Origin: Streptomyces thermodiastaticus
GTDB lineage: Bacteria; Actinomycetota; Actinomycetes; Streptomycetales; Streptomycetaceae
NCBI RefSeq assembly: GCF_014656135.1
Contig: NZ_BNBV01000006.1
Location: 176,305-240,304 of the forward strand
Length of the DNA stretch: 64,000 nucleotides
Reading direction: 5' to 3'
In this document: positions 20,752-29,718 of the stretch, in pieces
Layout of the letters: each line of letters opens with the position of its first letter
How positions within the stretch are numbered: the stretch's first letter is position 1
Translations under genes and position numbers: made by a program
Notes under the pieces: model-generated
Told to the model about the DNA's origin: nothing
The model's database searches: none
The model's input: the letters and a program-made list of their open reading frames with translations, nothing else

Positions 20752-21162
20752 CCGGACCGGTGCCCTTCGCGGTGGTCCGCGGTGATGACGGCCGGTACGC
20801 GCAGATGCGGTGATGACAGCCGGTACGCGCAGATGCGGTGATGACGGCCGGTACACGCAGATGCGGTGATGACGGCCGGTACGCGCAGATGCGGTGATGA
20901 CAGCCGGTACGCGGAAAATGGGTGGCGCCGGTCCGGCCCGACCGGCACAGTGGTGATGTCCGCAGCGCCGGCCGTCACCGGCGCCACGGTCCGGGAGAGG
21001 AGCGGCGGCGATGCCCGCGCACGGCAGTACGCCGCGCTCCCGACAGGGCAGCCCGCAGCGGGTTCCGGAGCCACGACCGCTCCGTCGAGCCCGCCGCCAC
21101 GGGGAGCTGCCCGGGGCGGCCGCTTCGAGCACGCGACCCACCGTCGCGTGGGCCGCCCACCC
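20752..21162. other. Intergenic region with 28-bp tandem repeats
   Basis: 411 bp without a credible gene. The first third is the tandem repeat at 20779-20914. The rest is GC-rich DNA leading to the tRNA-Ser gene; no clear promoter hexamers are visible. Confidence 0.6.
20779..20914. repeat. Tandem 28-bp repeats (about 4.8 copies)
   Basis: Near-identical 28-bp units beginning GCGGTGATGAC and ending GCGCAGAT, with single-base variants such as GACGGCC or GACAGCC and TACGCG or TACACG. Copies start at 20779, 20807, 20835, 20863 and 20891 with no spacers, so it is a minisatellite and not a CRISPR array. Confidence 0.9.
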
Positions 21163-21248
<86 letters not shown>

Positions 21249-21312
21249 GCAGACGGCGCCCCGAGCAGAACGTGAAGTTCCGCTCGCGGCGCCGGTCGTC
21301 GTTGCGGGTCCG

Positions 21313-21330
21313 GGCGGCCGGCGGGCCGCC
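21313..21330 (-). terminator. Hairpin after serS-HAD operon
   Basis: GGCGGCC and GGCCGCC pair across a 4-nt loop, 14 nt past the HAD stop codon on the minus strand. Confidence 0.5.
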
Positions 21331-21343
21331 GGTCCCCCTGCCG

Positions 21344-22180
21344 TCAGCAGAGCAGCCGTTCCAGCACGACCGCGATGCCGTCCTCGTCGTTGGAGGACGT
21401 CACCTCGTCCGCGACCGCCTTCAGCTCCTCGTGGGCGTTGGCCATGGCCACGCCGTGCGCGGCCCAGGAGAACATCGGTATGTCGTTGGGCATGTCGCCG
21501 AAGGCCATGGTGCCGGCCGCCTTCACCCCGAGCCGGCGGGCCGCCAGGGACAGGCCGGTGGCCTTGGACAGGCCGAGCGGCAGCAGTTCGACGACGCCCT
21601 GGCCGGCCATGGTGACGGACACGAAGCCGCCTGCCACCTGCTCGGCCACCTCGGCGAGTTCGTCGTCGGAGAGGGTCGGATGCTGGATGTAGATCTTGTT
21701 CAGCGGCGCGGCCCACAGGTCGGAGGCGTCGGTGAACGGGGTGGCCGGGAGCGCGCCGGCCAGGGCGTACCCGGGGCCCACGAGCACGTCGCCGTCCAGG
21801 CCGTCCCGGCTCGCGGCCAGAAACAGCGGCCCGGTCTCCGCCTCGATCTTTGCCAGGGCCAGGCCGGCCAGGCGCCGGTCCAGGGTGACGGAGGTCAGCA
21901 GCCGGTGCGCCGCGGCGTCATAGACCTGGGCGCCCTGGCCGCAGACCGCGAGGCCCTGGTAGCCGAGGTCGTCCAGGACGTGCCGGGTCCAGGGCACCGC
22001 CCGGCCGGTGACCACGATGTGCGCGGCACCCGCCGCGCTCACCGCGGCGAGCGCGTCACGGGTGCGTGCGGAGACCGAGTCGTCGGAGCGCAGCAGCGTT
22101 CCGTCGAGGTCGGTGGCGATCAGCTGGTACGGGAAGCCGCCGGAGCGTTCTCCGGCGGCCGTTTCGGCGGTGGTGGTCAC
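21344..22180 (-). CDS. HAD-superfamily hydrolase (Cof-type), coupled to serS
   Basis: 278 residues. Motif [15 protein letters not shown], motif II-like VVTGRAVPW and the late [18 protein letters not shown] mark a Cof-type HAD phosphatase. It resembles the HAD protein at 14405-15328. Its GTG start (22180) overlaps the serS stop as GTGA, so translation is coupled to seryl-tRNA synthetase. The substrate is unknown; the coupling might only reflect an old operon. Confidence 0.9.
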   Translation of the reverse strand: MTTTAETAAGERSGGFPYQLIATDLDGTLLRSDDSVSARTRDALAAVSAAGAAHIVVTGRAVPWTRHVLDDLGYQGLAVCGQGAQVYDAAAHRLLTSVTLDRRLAGLALAKIEAETGPLFLAASRDGLDGDVLVGPGYALAGALPATPFTDASDLWAAPLNKIYIQHPTLSDDELAEVAEQVAGGFVSVTMAGQGVVELLPLGLSKATGLSLAARRLGVKAAGTMAFGDMPNDIPMFSWAAHGVAMANAHEELKAVADEVTSSNDEDGIAVVLERLLC

Positions 22181-23454
22181 GAAGCGACGGGCTCCAGGAC
22201 CTCCCGGCCGCCGAGGTAGGGACGCAGGACCTCGGGCACCCGGACGGAACCGTCGGCCTGCTGGTGGTTCTCCAGGATCGCGACGATGGTGCGCGGGACG
22301 GCGCACAGGGTGCCGTTGAGCGTGGCCAGCGGACGGACCCGCTTGCCCTCGCGGACGCGGATCTGCAGCCGGCGCGACTGGAACTCGGTGCAGTCCGAGG
22401 TGGAGGTCAGCTCGCGGTACCGGCCCTGGGTCGGGATCCACGCCTCGCAGTCGAACTTCCGCGCGGCCGAGGCGCCGAGGTCGCCCGAGGCCACGTCGAT
22501 GACGCGGAACGGCAGCTCCAGCGAGGTCAGCCACTGCTTCTCCCACTCCAGCAGCCGGCGGTGCTCCTCCTGCGACTCCTCGGGGGTGACGAAGGAGAAC
22601 ATCTCCACCTTGTCGAACTGGTGGACGCGGAAGATGCCGCGGGTGTCCTTGCCGTGGGAGCCGGCCTCGCGGCGGAAGCACGGCGAGAAGCCCGCGTAGC
22701 GCAGCGGCAGCCGGTCGGCGTCGATGATCTCGTCCATGTGGTACGCCGCGAGCGGCACCTCGGAGGTGCCGACCAGGTACAGGTCGTCCTTGTCGAGGTG
22801 GTAGACGTCCTGGGCGGCCTGGCCGAGGAAGCCGGTGCCGGCCATCGACTGCGGGCGGACCAGCGCCGGGGTCAGCATGGGGGTGAAGCCGGCCGCCGTG
22901 GCCTGCGCCAGCGCGGCGTTCACCAGTGCCAGCTCCAGCAGGGCACCGATGCCGGTGAGGAAGTAGAAGCGCGAGCCGGAGACCTTCGCGCCGCGCTCGA
23001 CGTCGATGGCGCCGAGGATCCGGCCCAGCTCCACGTGGTCCTTGGGCTCGAAGCCCTCGGCGGCGAAGTCGCGGATGGTGCCGTGGGTCTCCAGCGTGAC
23101 GAAGTCCTCCTCGCCGCCGACGGGCACGTCGGGGTGGACGAGGTTGCCGAGCTGGAGCAGCAGCTCCTGCGTCTCGGCGTCGGCGGCATCACGGTCGGCC
23201 TCGGCCGCCTTGACATCGGCCTTGAGCTGCTCGGCCCGCTTGAGCAGGTCGGCCTTCTCCTCGGGCGAAGCCTTGGGGATGCGCTTGCCGAGCTGCTTCT
23301 GCTCGGCGCGCAGCTCGTCGAAGCGGACGCCGGACGACCTGCGCCGCTCGTCGGCAGACAGGAGGGCGTCGACAAGCACGACGTCCTCTCCACGGGCACG
23401 CTGCGAGGCGCGCACACGGTCGGGGTCCTCACGGAGCAGGCGAAGGTCAATCAC
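22177..23454 (-). CDS. serS: Seryl-tRNA synthetase
   Basis: 425 residues, a class II synthetase that charges tRNA-Ser. The N-terminal coiled-coil arm (about residues 25-105) has [20 protein letters not shown] and reads the long variable arm of tRNA-Ser. Class II motifs follow: [46 protein letters not shown] and the last motif [18 protein letters not shown]. The start is GTG 23454; a TAGCCT -10 element 6 nt before it suggests a leaderless mRNA. Four tRNA genes lie in this window, three of them for serine. Confidence 0.97.
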   Translation of the reverse strand: MIDLRLLREDPDRVRASQRARGEDVVLVDALLSADERRRSSGVRFDELRAEQKQLGKRIPKASPEEKADLLKRAEQLKADVKAAEADRDAADAETQELLLQLGNLVHPDVPVGGEEDFVTLETHGTIRDFAAEGFEPKDHVELGRILGAIDVERGAKVSGSRFYFLTGIGALLELALVNAALAQATAAGFTPMLTPALVRPQSMAGTGFLGQAAQDVYHLDKDDLYLVGTSEVPLAAYHMDEIIDADRLPLRYAGFSPCFRREAGSHGKDTRGIFRVHQFDKVEMFSFVTPEESQEEHRRLLEWEKQWLTSLELPFRVIDVASGDLGASAARKFDCEAWIPTQGRYRELTSTSDCTEFQSRRLQIRVREGKRVRPLATLNGTLCAVPRTIVAILENHQQADGSVRVPEVLRPYLGGREVLEPVAS

Positions 23455-24160
23455 GCGTCCAGGCTACCGGTGCGGCGTTCTCGCTCACGACCTGGTTACC
23501 GGAACCGTGCACGACGTACCGTCATGGATGAATCGCGGTGCGTATCGCGGCCGGGGTGCCGTAAGGCGCCTCGCGGTGGACCGAGCGGCCGGATCGGCTT
23601 GTGCCCAGCGGTACTTGAGCTGGGGTTGTCCACAGTCGAGCAGGGCTGTGCTCACAGTTATCCACAGGCTGTGCGAAAAATCTGTGGACACTGGAATTGA
23701 TCGCTCCGGAAGTCGTGGCCATGGGAAGCCGGAGCGAAAGCGTCCCGGTTCAACCCGTCCGGCATCCTCTTTCGATGGAAAGAGGTCGCCCCAAAAGATG
23801 ATTCAAAGGAAACGAATGGACGAAGGGTGACCTCTCGGTGGGTGGCTCCCTCCCTGGGGCGCGAACGGGATATGTCAGCGGAATCGACCGTTGATGCCCT
23901 TCGATGTCGACTTGTCCTCAGGTCGAGAAGGGAACCTGTGGATAACTTCTGTGGACAACCCGTCCGGGCAGAGGATTCCGTTCCGGCGGGCGGCGTGCCC
24001 TCGCCGCACGGCCACGCCGGGCCCTCAGCCGTACGGCGCGCCACGCGCACCCGGCCGCGGACGGCACCGCGCCGCCGTTTCCTCTGCCCGGCACGCCCGG
24101 GCAACCCGAGCAAACGGAGCCGGGGGCGTACGGGCCCGGCCCCGCTTCGGACCCGTCGCC
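23455..24160. other. serS-pheA intergenic region holding DnaA-box cluster B
   Basis: 706 bp without a credible gene, richer in A/T than its surroundings between 23640 and 23960. It lies between the serS promoter and the pheA stop codon. DnaA boxes: TTGTCCACA 23626-23634 and TTATCCACA 23658-23666 on the plus strand; TGTGGATAA 23937-23945 and TGTGGACAA 23950-23958 as minus-strand boxes; one-mismatch copies at 23683-23691 (TGTGGACAC) and 23912-23920 (TTGTCCTCA). Four perfect boxes lie within 333 bp. Confidence 0.75.
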
Positions 24161-25096
24161 CTAGAAACGGCCGTCCTGGCAGCGCGCCACCCAGTCCGCC
24201 GCCTCCATGAACTCCGCGTCCGACGTTCCGGGACACGGTTTCCGCGCGTCCGCGACCTCGATGTCCGCGCGCGGATAGGAGCCCAGAAAACGCACCTGCA
24301 GGCAGATCCGCTTCAACCCCATCAAAGCCTCGGCCATCCGGCGGTCGGAGATGTGCCCCTCGGCGTCGATGCAGAAGCAGTAGTTGCCGATTCCGGCACC
24401 CGTCGGGCGGGACTGCAGCAGCATGAGGTTGATGCCGCGGCTGGCGAACTCGCCCAGCAGGTCGCGCAGCGCGCCCGGGTGGTCGTCCCGCTGCCACAGC
24501 ACCACGGAGGTCTTGTCCGCGCCGGTCGCGGCCGCGGGCCGGGCGGGCCGACCGACCAGGACGAACCGGGTCTGCGCGGTCTCGGGGTAGTCGTGGATCC
24601 CTGTCTCCAGGGGCACCAGCCCGTACCGCTCGGCCGCGAACTCGCCGGCGAACGCGGCGTCGTAACGGCCCTCCTGGACCAGGCGGGCCCCGTCCGCGTT
24701 CGAGGCGGCGGACTCCCAGACCGCGTCCGGGAGATTCGCCTTGAGCCAGTTGCGCACCTGCGGCTGCGCGGCCGGGTGGGCGGTGACCGTCTTGATGTCC
24801 GACAGGCTCGTGCCGGGCCGGACCAGCAGCGCGAAGGTGATCGACAGCAGCACCTCGCGGTAGATCATCAGCGGTTGGCCGGCGACGAGTTCGTCGAGCG
24901 TGGTGGTGATACCGCCCTCGACGGAATTCTCGATGGGCACGAACGCGGCCTCGGTCTCCCCGGTGCGCACGGAGTCCAGCGCGGACTGCACGGAGACATA
25001 GGGCACCAACTCGCGCGTGGCGGCTTCCGGAAGCGTGCGCAGAGCGACTTCGGTGAAGGTTCCCTCGGGGCCGAGATACGCATAGCTCGCTGGCAT
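24161..25096 (-). CDS. pheA: Prephenate dehydratase
   Basis: 311 residues. The enzyme converts prephenate to phenylpyruvate in phenylalanine synthesis. The catalytic domain starts with YLGPEGTFTEVAL and includes VPIENSVEGGITTTLDEL and QTRFVLVGRP, where the threonine of the TRF motif is catalytic. A C-terminal ACT domain has HPGALRDLLGEFASRGINL and SRPT, the likely phenylalanine feedback site. No chorismate mutase domain is fused. TTAGGGTGAGGTC precedes ATG 25096. A single gene, 87 bp downstream of the copper operon. Confidence 0.96.
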   Translation of the reverse strand: MPASYAYLGPEGTFTEVALRTLPEAATRELVPYVSVQSALDSVRTGETEAAFVPIENSVEGGITTTLDELVAGQPLMIYREVLLSITFALLVRPGTSLSDIKTVTAHPAAQPQVRNWLKANLPDAVWESAASNADGARLVQEGRYDAAFAGEFAAERYGLVPLETGIHDYPETAQTRFVLVGRPARPAAATGADKTSVVLWQRDDHPGALRDLLGEFASRGINLMLLQSRPTGAGIGNYCFCIDAEGHISDRRMAEALMGLKRICLQVRFLGSYPRADIEVADARKPCPGTSDAEFMEAADWVARCQDGRF

Positions 25097-25183
25097 GACC
25101 TCACCCTAATGGCCTCGGCGCGACCTGGCGCATCCGTCTCACGGCCGCCCCTCCGGCGGGTGAACGCGCATGCGGCGGGCGCC

Positions 25184-26482
25184 TCACCCCTCCAGCAGCC
25201 GCTGTCCCACGTACTCGCCCTTCGCCGCCCCGCCCGGCACCGCGAACAGTCCGCTGGCCTCGTGCCGGATGTACGGCGACAGGGCGTCCCCGCGGTCCAG
25301 CTTGCGCTGCACGGGCACGAAGCCGCGCAGCGGATCCGCCTGCCAGCAGATGAACAGCAGGCCCGCGTCCGGTGTGCCGTCGCGGTCGTAGCCGTCGTGG
25401 TAGGAGAAGGGCCGCCGGAGCATGGCGGCTCCGCCGTTCTGGTCGGGCCGCGTGATCCGGGCGTGCGCGTTCACCGGGATCACGTACTCGCCGTTCCGGT
25501 CCGTCTTCTCCAGGTCCATCTCGGACGTCTCGGTGCCCCCGGTGAGCGGGGCCCCGTCGGACTTGCGGCGCCCGATGACGTTCTCCTGCTGGGCCAGGGA
25601 GAGCTTCTCCCAGTCGTCCAGCAGCATGCGGATGCGGCGTACGACCACGTAGGAGCCGTTCGCCATCCAGGAGGGCGTGCCGTCGGCGGGCACGAAGATC
25701 CGCCGGTCGAAATCGGGGTCGGTGGGCCGGGGATTGCCCGTGCCGTCGACCTGGCCCATGAGATTGCGCGCGGTCATGGGGTGCGCGGTGGCCCCCGGGG
25801 ACCGGTTGAAGCCGTTCATCTGCCAGCGCACCCGGGCGGCGCTGCCCGCGTCCTTCTGGATCGCGCGCAGGGCGTGGAAGGCGACCAGGGCGTCGTCGGC
25901 GCCGATCTGCACCCACAGATCACCGTCGCTGCGGGCTGTGTCGAGGCGGTCGGAGGAGAAGGCGGGCAGCGGGTCCAGGGCGGCCGGGCGCTGCTTCCGC
26001 AGGCCGGTGCGGTCGAAGAAGCTGTGGCCGAAGCCGAAGGTGATCGTCAACGAGGACGGGCCGGCGTCCCGGGCGACGTCGGTGTCGCCGTGGGCGGCGG
26101 GTTCGCCCGCCATCAGCCGCTCGGCCGTCGTCGACCAGCGCCGCAGCAGGGCGGCCGCCTCGGTGCGGCCCGCCCCGGGGGCCAGGTCGAAGGCGATGAG
26201 GTGGCCGCGGGCCTGCAGGGGTTCGGTGATGCCGGGCTGATGTTTCCCGTGAAACGTCACCCGGTTCGCGCCGAGCGAGGTGAGCGGCGTGACGTCGGCG
26301 GGGGCGGCCGCGGCGTAGCCGCCGGCGGCGCCCGCCGCGCCGAGCACCAGGCCGGTGGCACCGGCCGTGCCGAGCAGCCTGCGCCGGGACACCCCGGTAC
26401 GGGCCGAGCCGCTGCCGGCGCCGGCCTGGCGGGGCACACGGGGACGTTCGGTCGCGGGAAGGGACTGGTCCTGGTCGGTCAT
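25184..26482 (-). CDS. dtpA: Tat-exported dye-decolourising haem peroxidase (DtpA/EfeB type)
   Basis: 432 residues. The N-terminus has a twin-arginine signal (SRRRLLGTAGATGLVLGAAG), so the folded haem protein is exported. The peroxidase hallmark GxxDG appears as GQVDGTGNPRP, with the distal aspartate; the proximal histidine is in PFSYHDGYD. This gene ends a copper operon. In S. lividans the equivalent DtpA works with ECuC and Sco in maturing the radical copper oxidase GlxA, which supports its naming here. It could also be called EfeB, but no EfeU or EfeO gene is nearby. A parS-like site lies within its coding sequence. Confidence 0.93.
   Translation of the reverse strand: MTDQDQSLPATERPRVPRQAGAGSGSARTGVSRRRLLGTAGATGLVLGAAGAAGGYAAAAPADVTPLTSLGANRVTFHGKHQPGITEPLQARGHLIAFDLAPGAGRTEAAALLRRWSTTAERLMAGEPAAHGDTDVARDAGPSSLTITFGFGHSFFDRTGLRKQRPAALDPLPAFSSDRLDTARSDGDLWVQIGADDALVAFHALRAIQKDAGSAARVRWQMNGFNRSPGATAHPMTARNLMGQVDGTGNPRPTDPDFDRRIFVPADGTPSWMANGSYVVVRRIRMLLDDWEKLSLAQQENVIGRRKSDGAPLTGGTETSEMDLEKTDRNGEYVIPVNAHARITRPDQNGGAAMLRRPFSYHDGYDRDGTPDAGLLFICWQADPLRGFVPVQRKLDRGDALSPYIRHEASGLFAVPGGAAKGEYVGQRLLEG
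26242..26255. other. parS: parS-like site inside dtpA (13/14 match)
   Basis: GTTTCCCGTGAAAC has one change (A to C) from the parS core. It encodes part of VTFHGKH in the peroxidase gene. Confidence 0.55.
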
Positions 26483-26490
26483 GGTGATGT

Positions 26491-28479
26491 TCAGCCGATC
26501 TGCGCGTTCTTGGTGACGGTCACCTCGTCGATGTCGGAGGTCCGCACGGACACGGCGACCTTCCAGTCGCCCGCCATCGGGATCTGCACCCCGGTCGCGG
26601 CCCAGTGGCCGCCGGCGATGCGTTCGACGGCCACCGGCAGCGGCCCGATGCGCTGCGCGGGCAGGGTGAGGGCCACGGTGATCTCCGGAACGTCGAGGGG
26701 CTGACCGTCCGGCCCTTCGACATAGACATGCATCTCGTTGCCGCCGACGCGTGCGGGTTCGAAATCGAGCTGGACGACGCCCTTGCCGTGCGGGCCGCCG
26801 GTGTCGAACGGGAGCCGGAGGGCGACCGGTCCCGTCGACGCGGCGGAGGCCGAGGAGGACGGGGCGGCCGCGGCCTCCTGCTCGGTGCGGGCGGGTTCGG
26901 TCTGGGTGAGCACGGTGGTGACGGCCAGCACCACGACGGCGACGGCCGCCTCCGCGAGCACGGAGCGGCGCAGCCCGGACCTGTTCGGGTCGGCGTCGCG
27001 CTCCCGTCTGCGGCGTGCGGCCTCCATGGCGGCGCGCTGCCGCGCGAGCTGTGCGGCGCGCCGGGGGTCCAGGGTGGCGGTGCCGCTGCCGTCGGTGTCC
27101 CGGCCCGCTGCCCGGCTCACCGCCTCCGCACCCGGCCCGGCTGCGCCGGTGCCCTCGCCGCCGCCCTGCTCCGTGGCCTCGGTGGTGGGCTGCCCCGACT
27201 TCTCCGGCGTACCGCCCTGCTCCGCCGTGGCCGGGGCTCCGCCGTCCTTCGCCTCGGCCAGTCGGGCCGTCCAGCGGCGCGAGAACCGCGCGAGGGCGAC
27301 CATGGCGAGGACCAGGGCGACCTTCACCAGGAGGAGCTGCCCGTAACGGGTGCCGGTCAGCGCGGACCAGGAGCCGACCTGCCGCCAGGCCTGATACGTG
27401 CCGGTCGCGACGAGCGCGAGCACCGCACCGAAGGCCACGGTCGAGAAGCGGCGTACGGCACCGGCCGGCACCTGTGTCCCGGCGGGCGCCCGGTACAGCA
27501 CGGTCAGCACGGTGACGAGCCCGCCGAACCAGGCGGCGACCGCGAGCAGATGGATCACGTCGACGGGCATGGCGACGGCCGGCTGCAGGCCGGTCGAGGC
27601 GTGCTCGGCCACCGCCCAGCTGGTGGCGAGCCCCGCCGCGATCAGGACGCCGACGATCGCCAGTCCGGTCGTCAGGCGTCGCCGGTCCTCGCCGGCCCGC
27701 TTGTCGAACATGCCGAAGAGCACCGCGACGAACACGGCCGCCGCGGCGAGCAGCAGCAGCCGGCCGACGAGCGCCGCACCCGCCTTGGTCTGCAGCACCT
27801 GCCCGAGCAGGTCCAGGTCGACGATGTCGCCGAGCCTGCCGGAGGTGGTGTACGCGCCCCGCAGGAGCAGCAGCGCCAGCGTGGCGGCGGTGAGCGCGAC
27901 CCAGCCGCCGGTCACGGTGCGCTGCACGATGCGCACTCCGGCCCCGCCCGGCCAGCAGGCCAGCACGAAGGCGGCACCGCCGGCCAGGACGACGTACCCC
28001 GCGTACGACACGTACCGCCCGATCTCGTACAGCACGCCGACGGTTCCGCCGCCCGCCTCCTGGCCGCCGACGGCGACCGAGGTCGCGGAGGGCGCGCCGA
28101 CGGAGAAGGTGTACGCACCGCCCACCGGGTGGCTGTCGGCCGAGACGACCTGGTAGGTGACGGTGTAGGTGCCGTCGCCGAGGCCGCCGCGCAGCCGCAC
28201 GGCGTAGGTGCTCTCGCCGGTCGCGGTGACCTGCCCGGTGTCCACGCGTCTGCCGTGCGGGTCCAGCACGCGCGGTGAGCCGGGGTTGAAGGTGACCTTC
28301 TCGGAGAAGGTCAGCGACACCTGGGCGGGCGCCCGGCCGACCACCGCCCCCTGCCGGGGGTCGCTGCCGGTCAGTACGGCGTGTGCGGAGGCGGGACCGG
28401 CGCCGGCCAGAAGCAGGCCGGTGGCGGCCAGGAGCAGCAGCACCAGGGTCCGTGCGCGGGGGGCGACGGTCCGTGTCAC
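26491..28479 (-). CDS. CopC-CopD fusion copper transport protein (YcnJ type)
   Basis: 662 residues. A signal peptide ends ASAHAVLTGSDP, leaving the CopC domain with histidine as first or second mature residue; with the Asp and His of SADSHPVGG it forms the usual Cu(II) site. A CopD membrane domain with about eight helices follows (from VSYAGYVVLAGGAAFVLACW onward). Next is a long charged linker (about 430-520) with an Arg/Glu-rich stretch, one more helix (VAVVVLAVTTVLTQT) and an extracytoplasmic C-terminal domain. Likely a copper importer or receiver at the membrane. 8 nt from the peroxidase gene and 14 nt from ecuC. Confidence 0.9.
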   Translation of the reverse strand: MTRTVAPRARTLVLLLLAATGLLLAGAGPASAHAVLTGSDPRQGAVVGRAPAQVSLTFSEKVTFNPGSPRVLDPHGRRVDTGQVTATGESTYAVRLRGGLGDGTYTVTYQVVSADSHPVGGAYTFSVGAPSATSVAVGGQEAGGGTVGVLYEIGRYVSYAGYVVLAGGAAFVLACWPGGAGVRIVQRTVTGGWVALTAATLALLLLRGAYTTSGRLGDIVDLDLLGQVLQTKAGAALVGRLLLLAAAAVFVAVLFGMFDKRAGEDRRRLTTGLAIVGVLIAAGLATSWAVAEHASTGLQPAVAMPVDVIHLLAVAAWFGGLVTVLTVLYRAPAGTQVPAGAVRRFSTVAFGAVLALVATGTYQAWRQVGSWSALTGTRYGQLLLVKVALVLAMVALARFSRRWTARLAEAKDGGAPATAEQGGTPEKSGQPTTEATEQGGGEGTGAAGPGAEAVSRAAGRDTDGSGTATLDPRRAAQLARQRAAMEAARRRRERDADPNRSGLRRSVLAEAAVAVVVLAVTTVLTQTEPARTEQEAAAAPSSSASAASTGPVALRLPFDTGGPHGKGVVQLDFEPARVGGNEMHVYVEGPDGQPLDVPEITVALTLPAQRIGPLPVAVERIAGGHWAATGVQIPMAGDWKVAVSVRTSDIDEVTVTKNAQIG

Positions 28480-28493
28480 GGTGGACCCTTCCT

Positions 28494-28961
28494 TCAGTGT
28501 CCGGTCGCGGGGGTGTAGGTGGCCGGCTTCACCGGGATCTCGACCTTCAGATCACCGGACTTGGCGAAGTGCAGGTCGACCGGGACCGTCCGGCCCTCGA
28601 CCGGCTTGCTCTTCAGGCCGTCGAACATCAGGTGGTCGCCGCCGCTGCGGAACACCAGCCGTCCGTGCGCGGGCACGGTGAGCCGGTCCACCTCCTCCAT
28701 CGCGCCGCCCTCGGTGCGGTGCATGGTGACGGAGGCGGCGGCGTCGCTGGTGACCGAGGTCAGCTGGTCGGCGGCGTCGCCCTTGTTCTCGATCGTGAGG
28801 AAGCCGGCGGCCAGGGAGGCCGAGACCGGCTGGGGCATGTAGGACGAGGTGACGGACAGGTCGGGCGTCCCGCCGGACTGCGTGCTGCCGCATCCGGTCA
28901 GCAGGACGGTGCCGGCCAGCACCGTCGCGGCGAGCGGGACCACCGCTGCCGGCCGCCTCAC
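28494..28961 (-). CDS. ecuC: PCuAC-family copper chaperone lipoprotein (ECuC)
   Basis: 155 residues. The lipobox LTGC after a short hydrophobic signal makes it a membrane-anchored extracytoplasmic lipoprotein. The domain shows the PCuAC copper-site pattern of spaced Met and His: VTMHRTEGGAME and later GDHLMFDGLK with HxM. Such proteins bind Cu(I) and pass it to Sco or oxidases. ATG 28961 overlaps the sco stop as ATGA, so the two are translated together. In S. lividans the equivalent protein hands copper to Sco. Confidence 0.92.
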   Translation of the reverse strand: MRRPAAVVPLAATVLAGTVLLTGCGSTQSGGTPDLSVTSSYMPQPVSASLAAGFLTIENKGDAADQLTSVTSDAAASVTMHRTEGGAMEEVDRLTVPAHGRLVFRSGGDHLMFDGLKSKPVEGRTVPVDLHFAKSGDLKVEIPVKPATYTPATGH

Positions 28962-29620
28962 GGGTTCTGCCCCTCTATGAGCTTGGGCAGGTCCTTGGTG
29001 TAGTCGTCGACGGTGGCGTCCTCGCCGTAGACGACATAGCCCTCGTCGGTCTTCGGGGAGAAGGCGACCACCTGGGTGCCGTGCACCGAGACGAGCTTGC
29101 CGTTCTTGTCCTTCTTGGTCGGTTCGATGGCTATGCCGAGGGTGCGGGCCCCGGCCTGGATGGTGGAGAAGTCACCGGTCAGCCCGATGAATTGCGGGTC
29201 GATGCCGCGCAGCCAGGAGCCGAGTTCCCCGGGGGTGTCCCGGTCGGGGTCGGTGGTGACGAAGACCACGCGCAGCTTGTCCTGCTCCGCCTTCGGCAGT
29301 GCCTTCTTGGCGACCGCGAGGTTGTTCATGGTCAGCGGGCAGACGTCGGGGCAGTGCGTGTAGCCGAAGTAGATCAGCGTCGGCCGGCCGGCCGTCTCCT
29401 TGCGCAGGTCGTACGTCGTGCCCTGGGTGTCGGTGAGCACCAGGTCGGGCTTCTCGAACGGCTGGTCGAGGACGGTCGCCGCCTTGTGGGAGGCGGCCTC
29501 CTCCGAGACCACCGCGACCGGCTTGCCGCTGTCGTCCCCGCTGCCGCAGGCGGTGAGGGTGAGGGCCGCGGCCGCCAGCAGCGCGGCCGTGGCGAGGGTC
29601 TTCGTGCTTCGTGTGCGCAT
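28958..29620 (-). CDS. sco: Sco (SCO1/SenC) copper chaperone lipoprotein
   Basis: 220 residues. A lipobox (LTAC) anchors it outside the membrane. The thioredoxin-like Sco domain has the copper-binding CxxxC in YFGYTHCPDVCPLTMNNLA, and a later histidine in VSVHGTQVV that completes the Cu site. Sco delivers copper to CuA of cytochrome c oxidase and, in S. lividans, to the GlxA pathway needed for morphological development. Overlaps ecuC by 4 nt. Confidence 0.95.
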   Translation of the reverse strand: MRTRSTKTLATAALLAAAALTLTACGSGDDSGKPVAVVSEEAASHKAATVLDQPFEKPDLVLTDTQGTTYDLRKETAGRPTLIYFGYTHCPDVCPLTMNNLAVAKKALPKAEQDKLRVVFVTTDPDRDTPGELGSWLRGIDPQFIGLTGDFSTIQAGARTLGIAIEPTKKDKNGKLVSVHGTQVVAFSPKTDEGYVVYGEDATVDDYTKDLPKLIEGQNP

Positions 29621-29718
29621 AGAAAAATGTCCCAGATGTGTGTTCTCCGGTGCGCACCGGGGCCGGACGCGGGCGTCGCAGGGCCCCGGTGCGCGTGGCG
29701 GACGGGAGGCGGGCAGGG

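Noticed and set aside
20779..20914. CRISPR array
   Set aside because: The 28-bp units are directly adjacent, with no spacers and no cas genes nearby.
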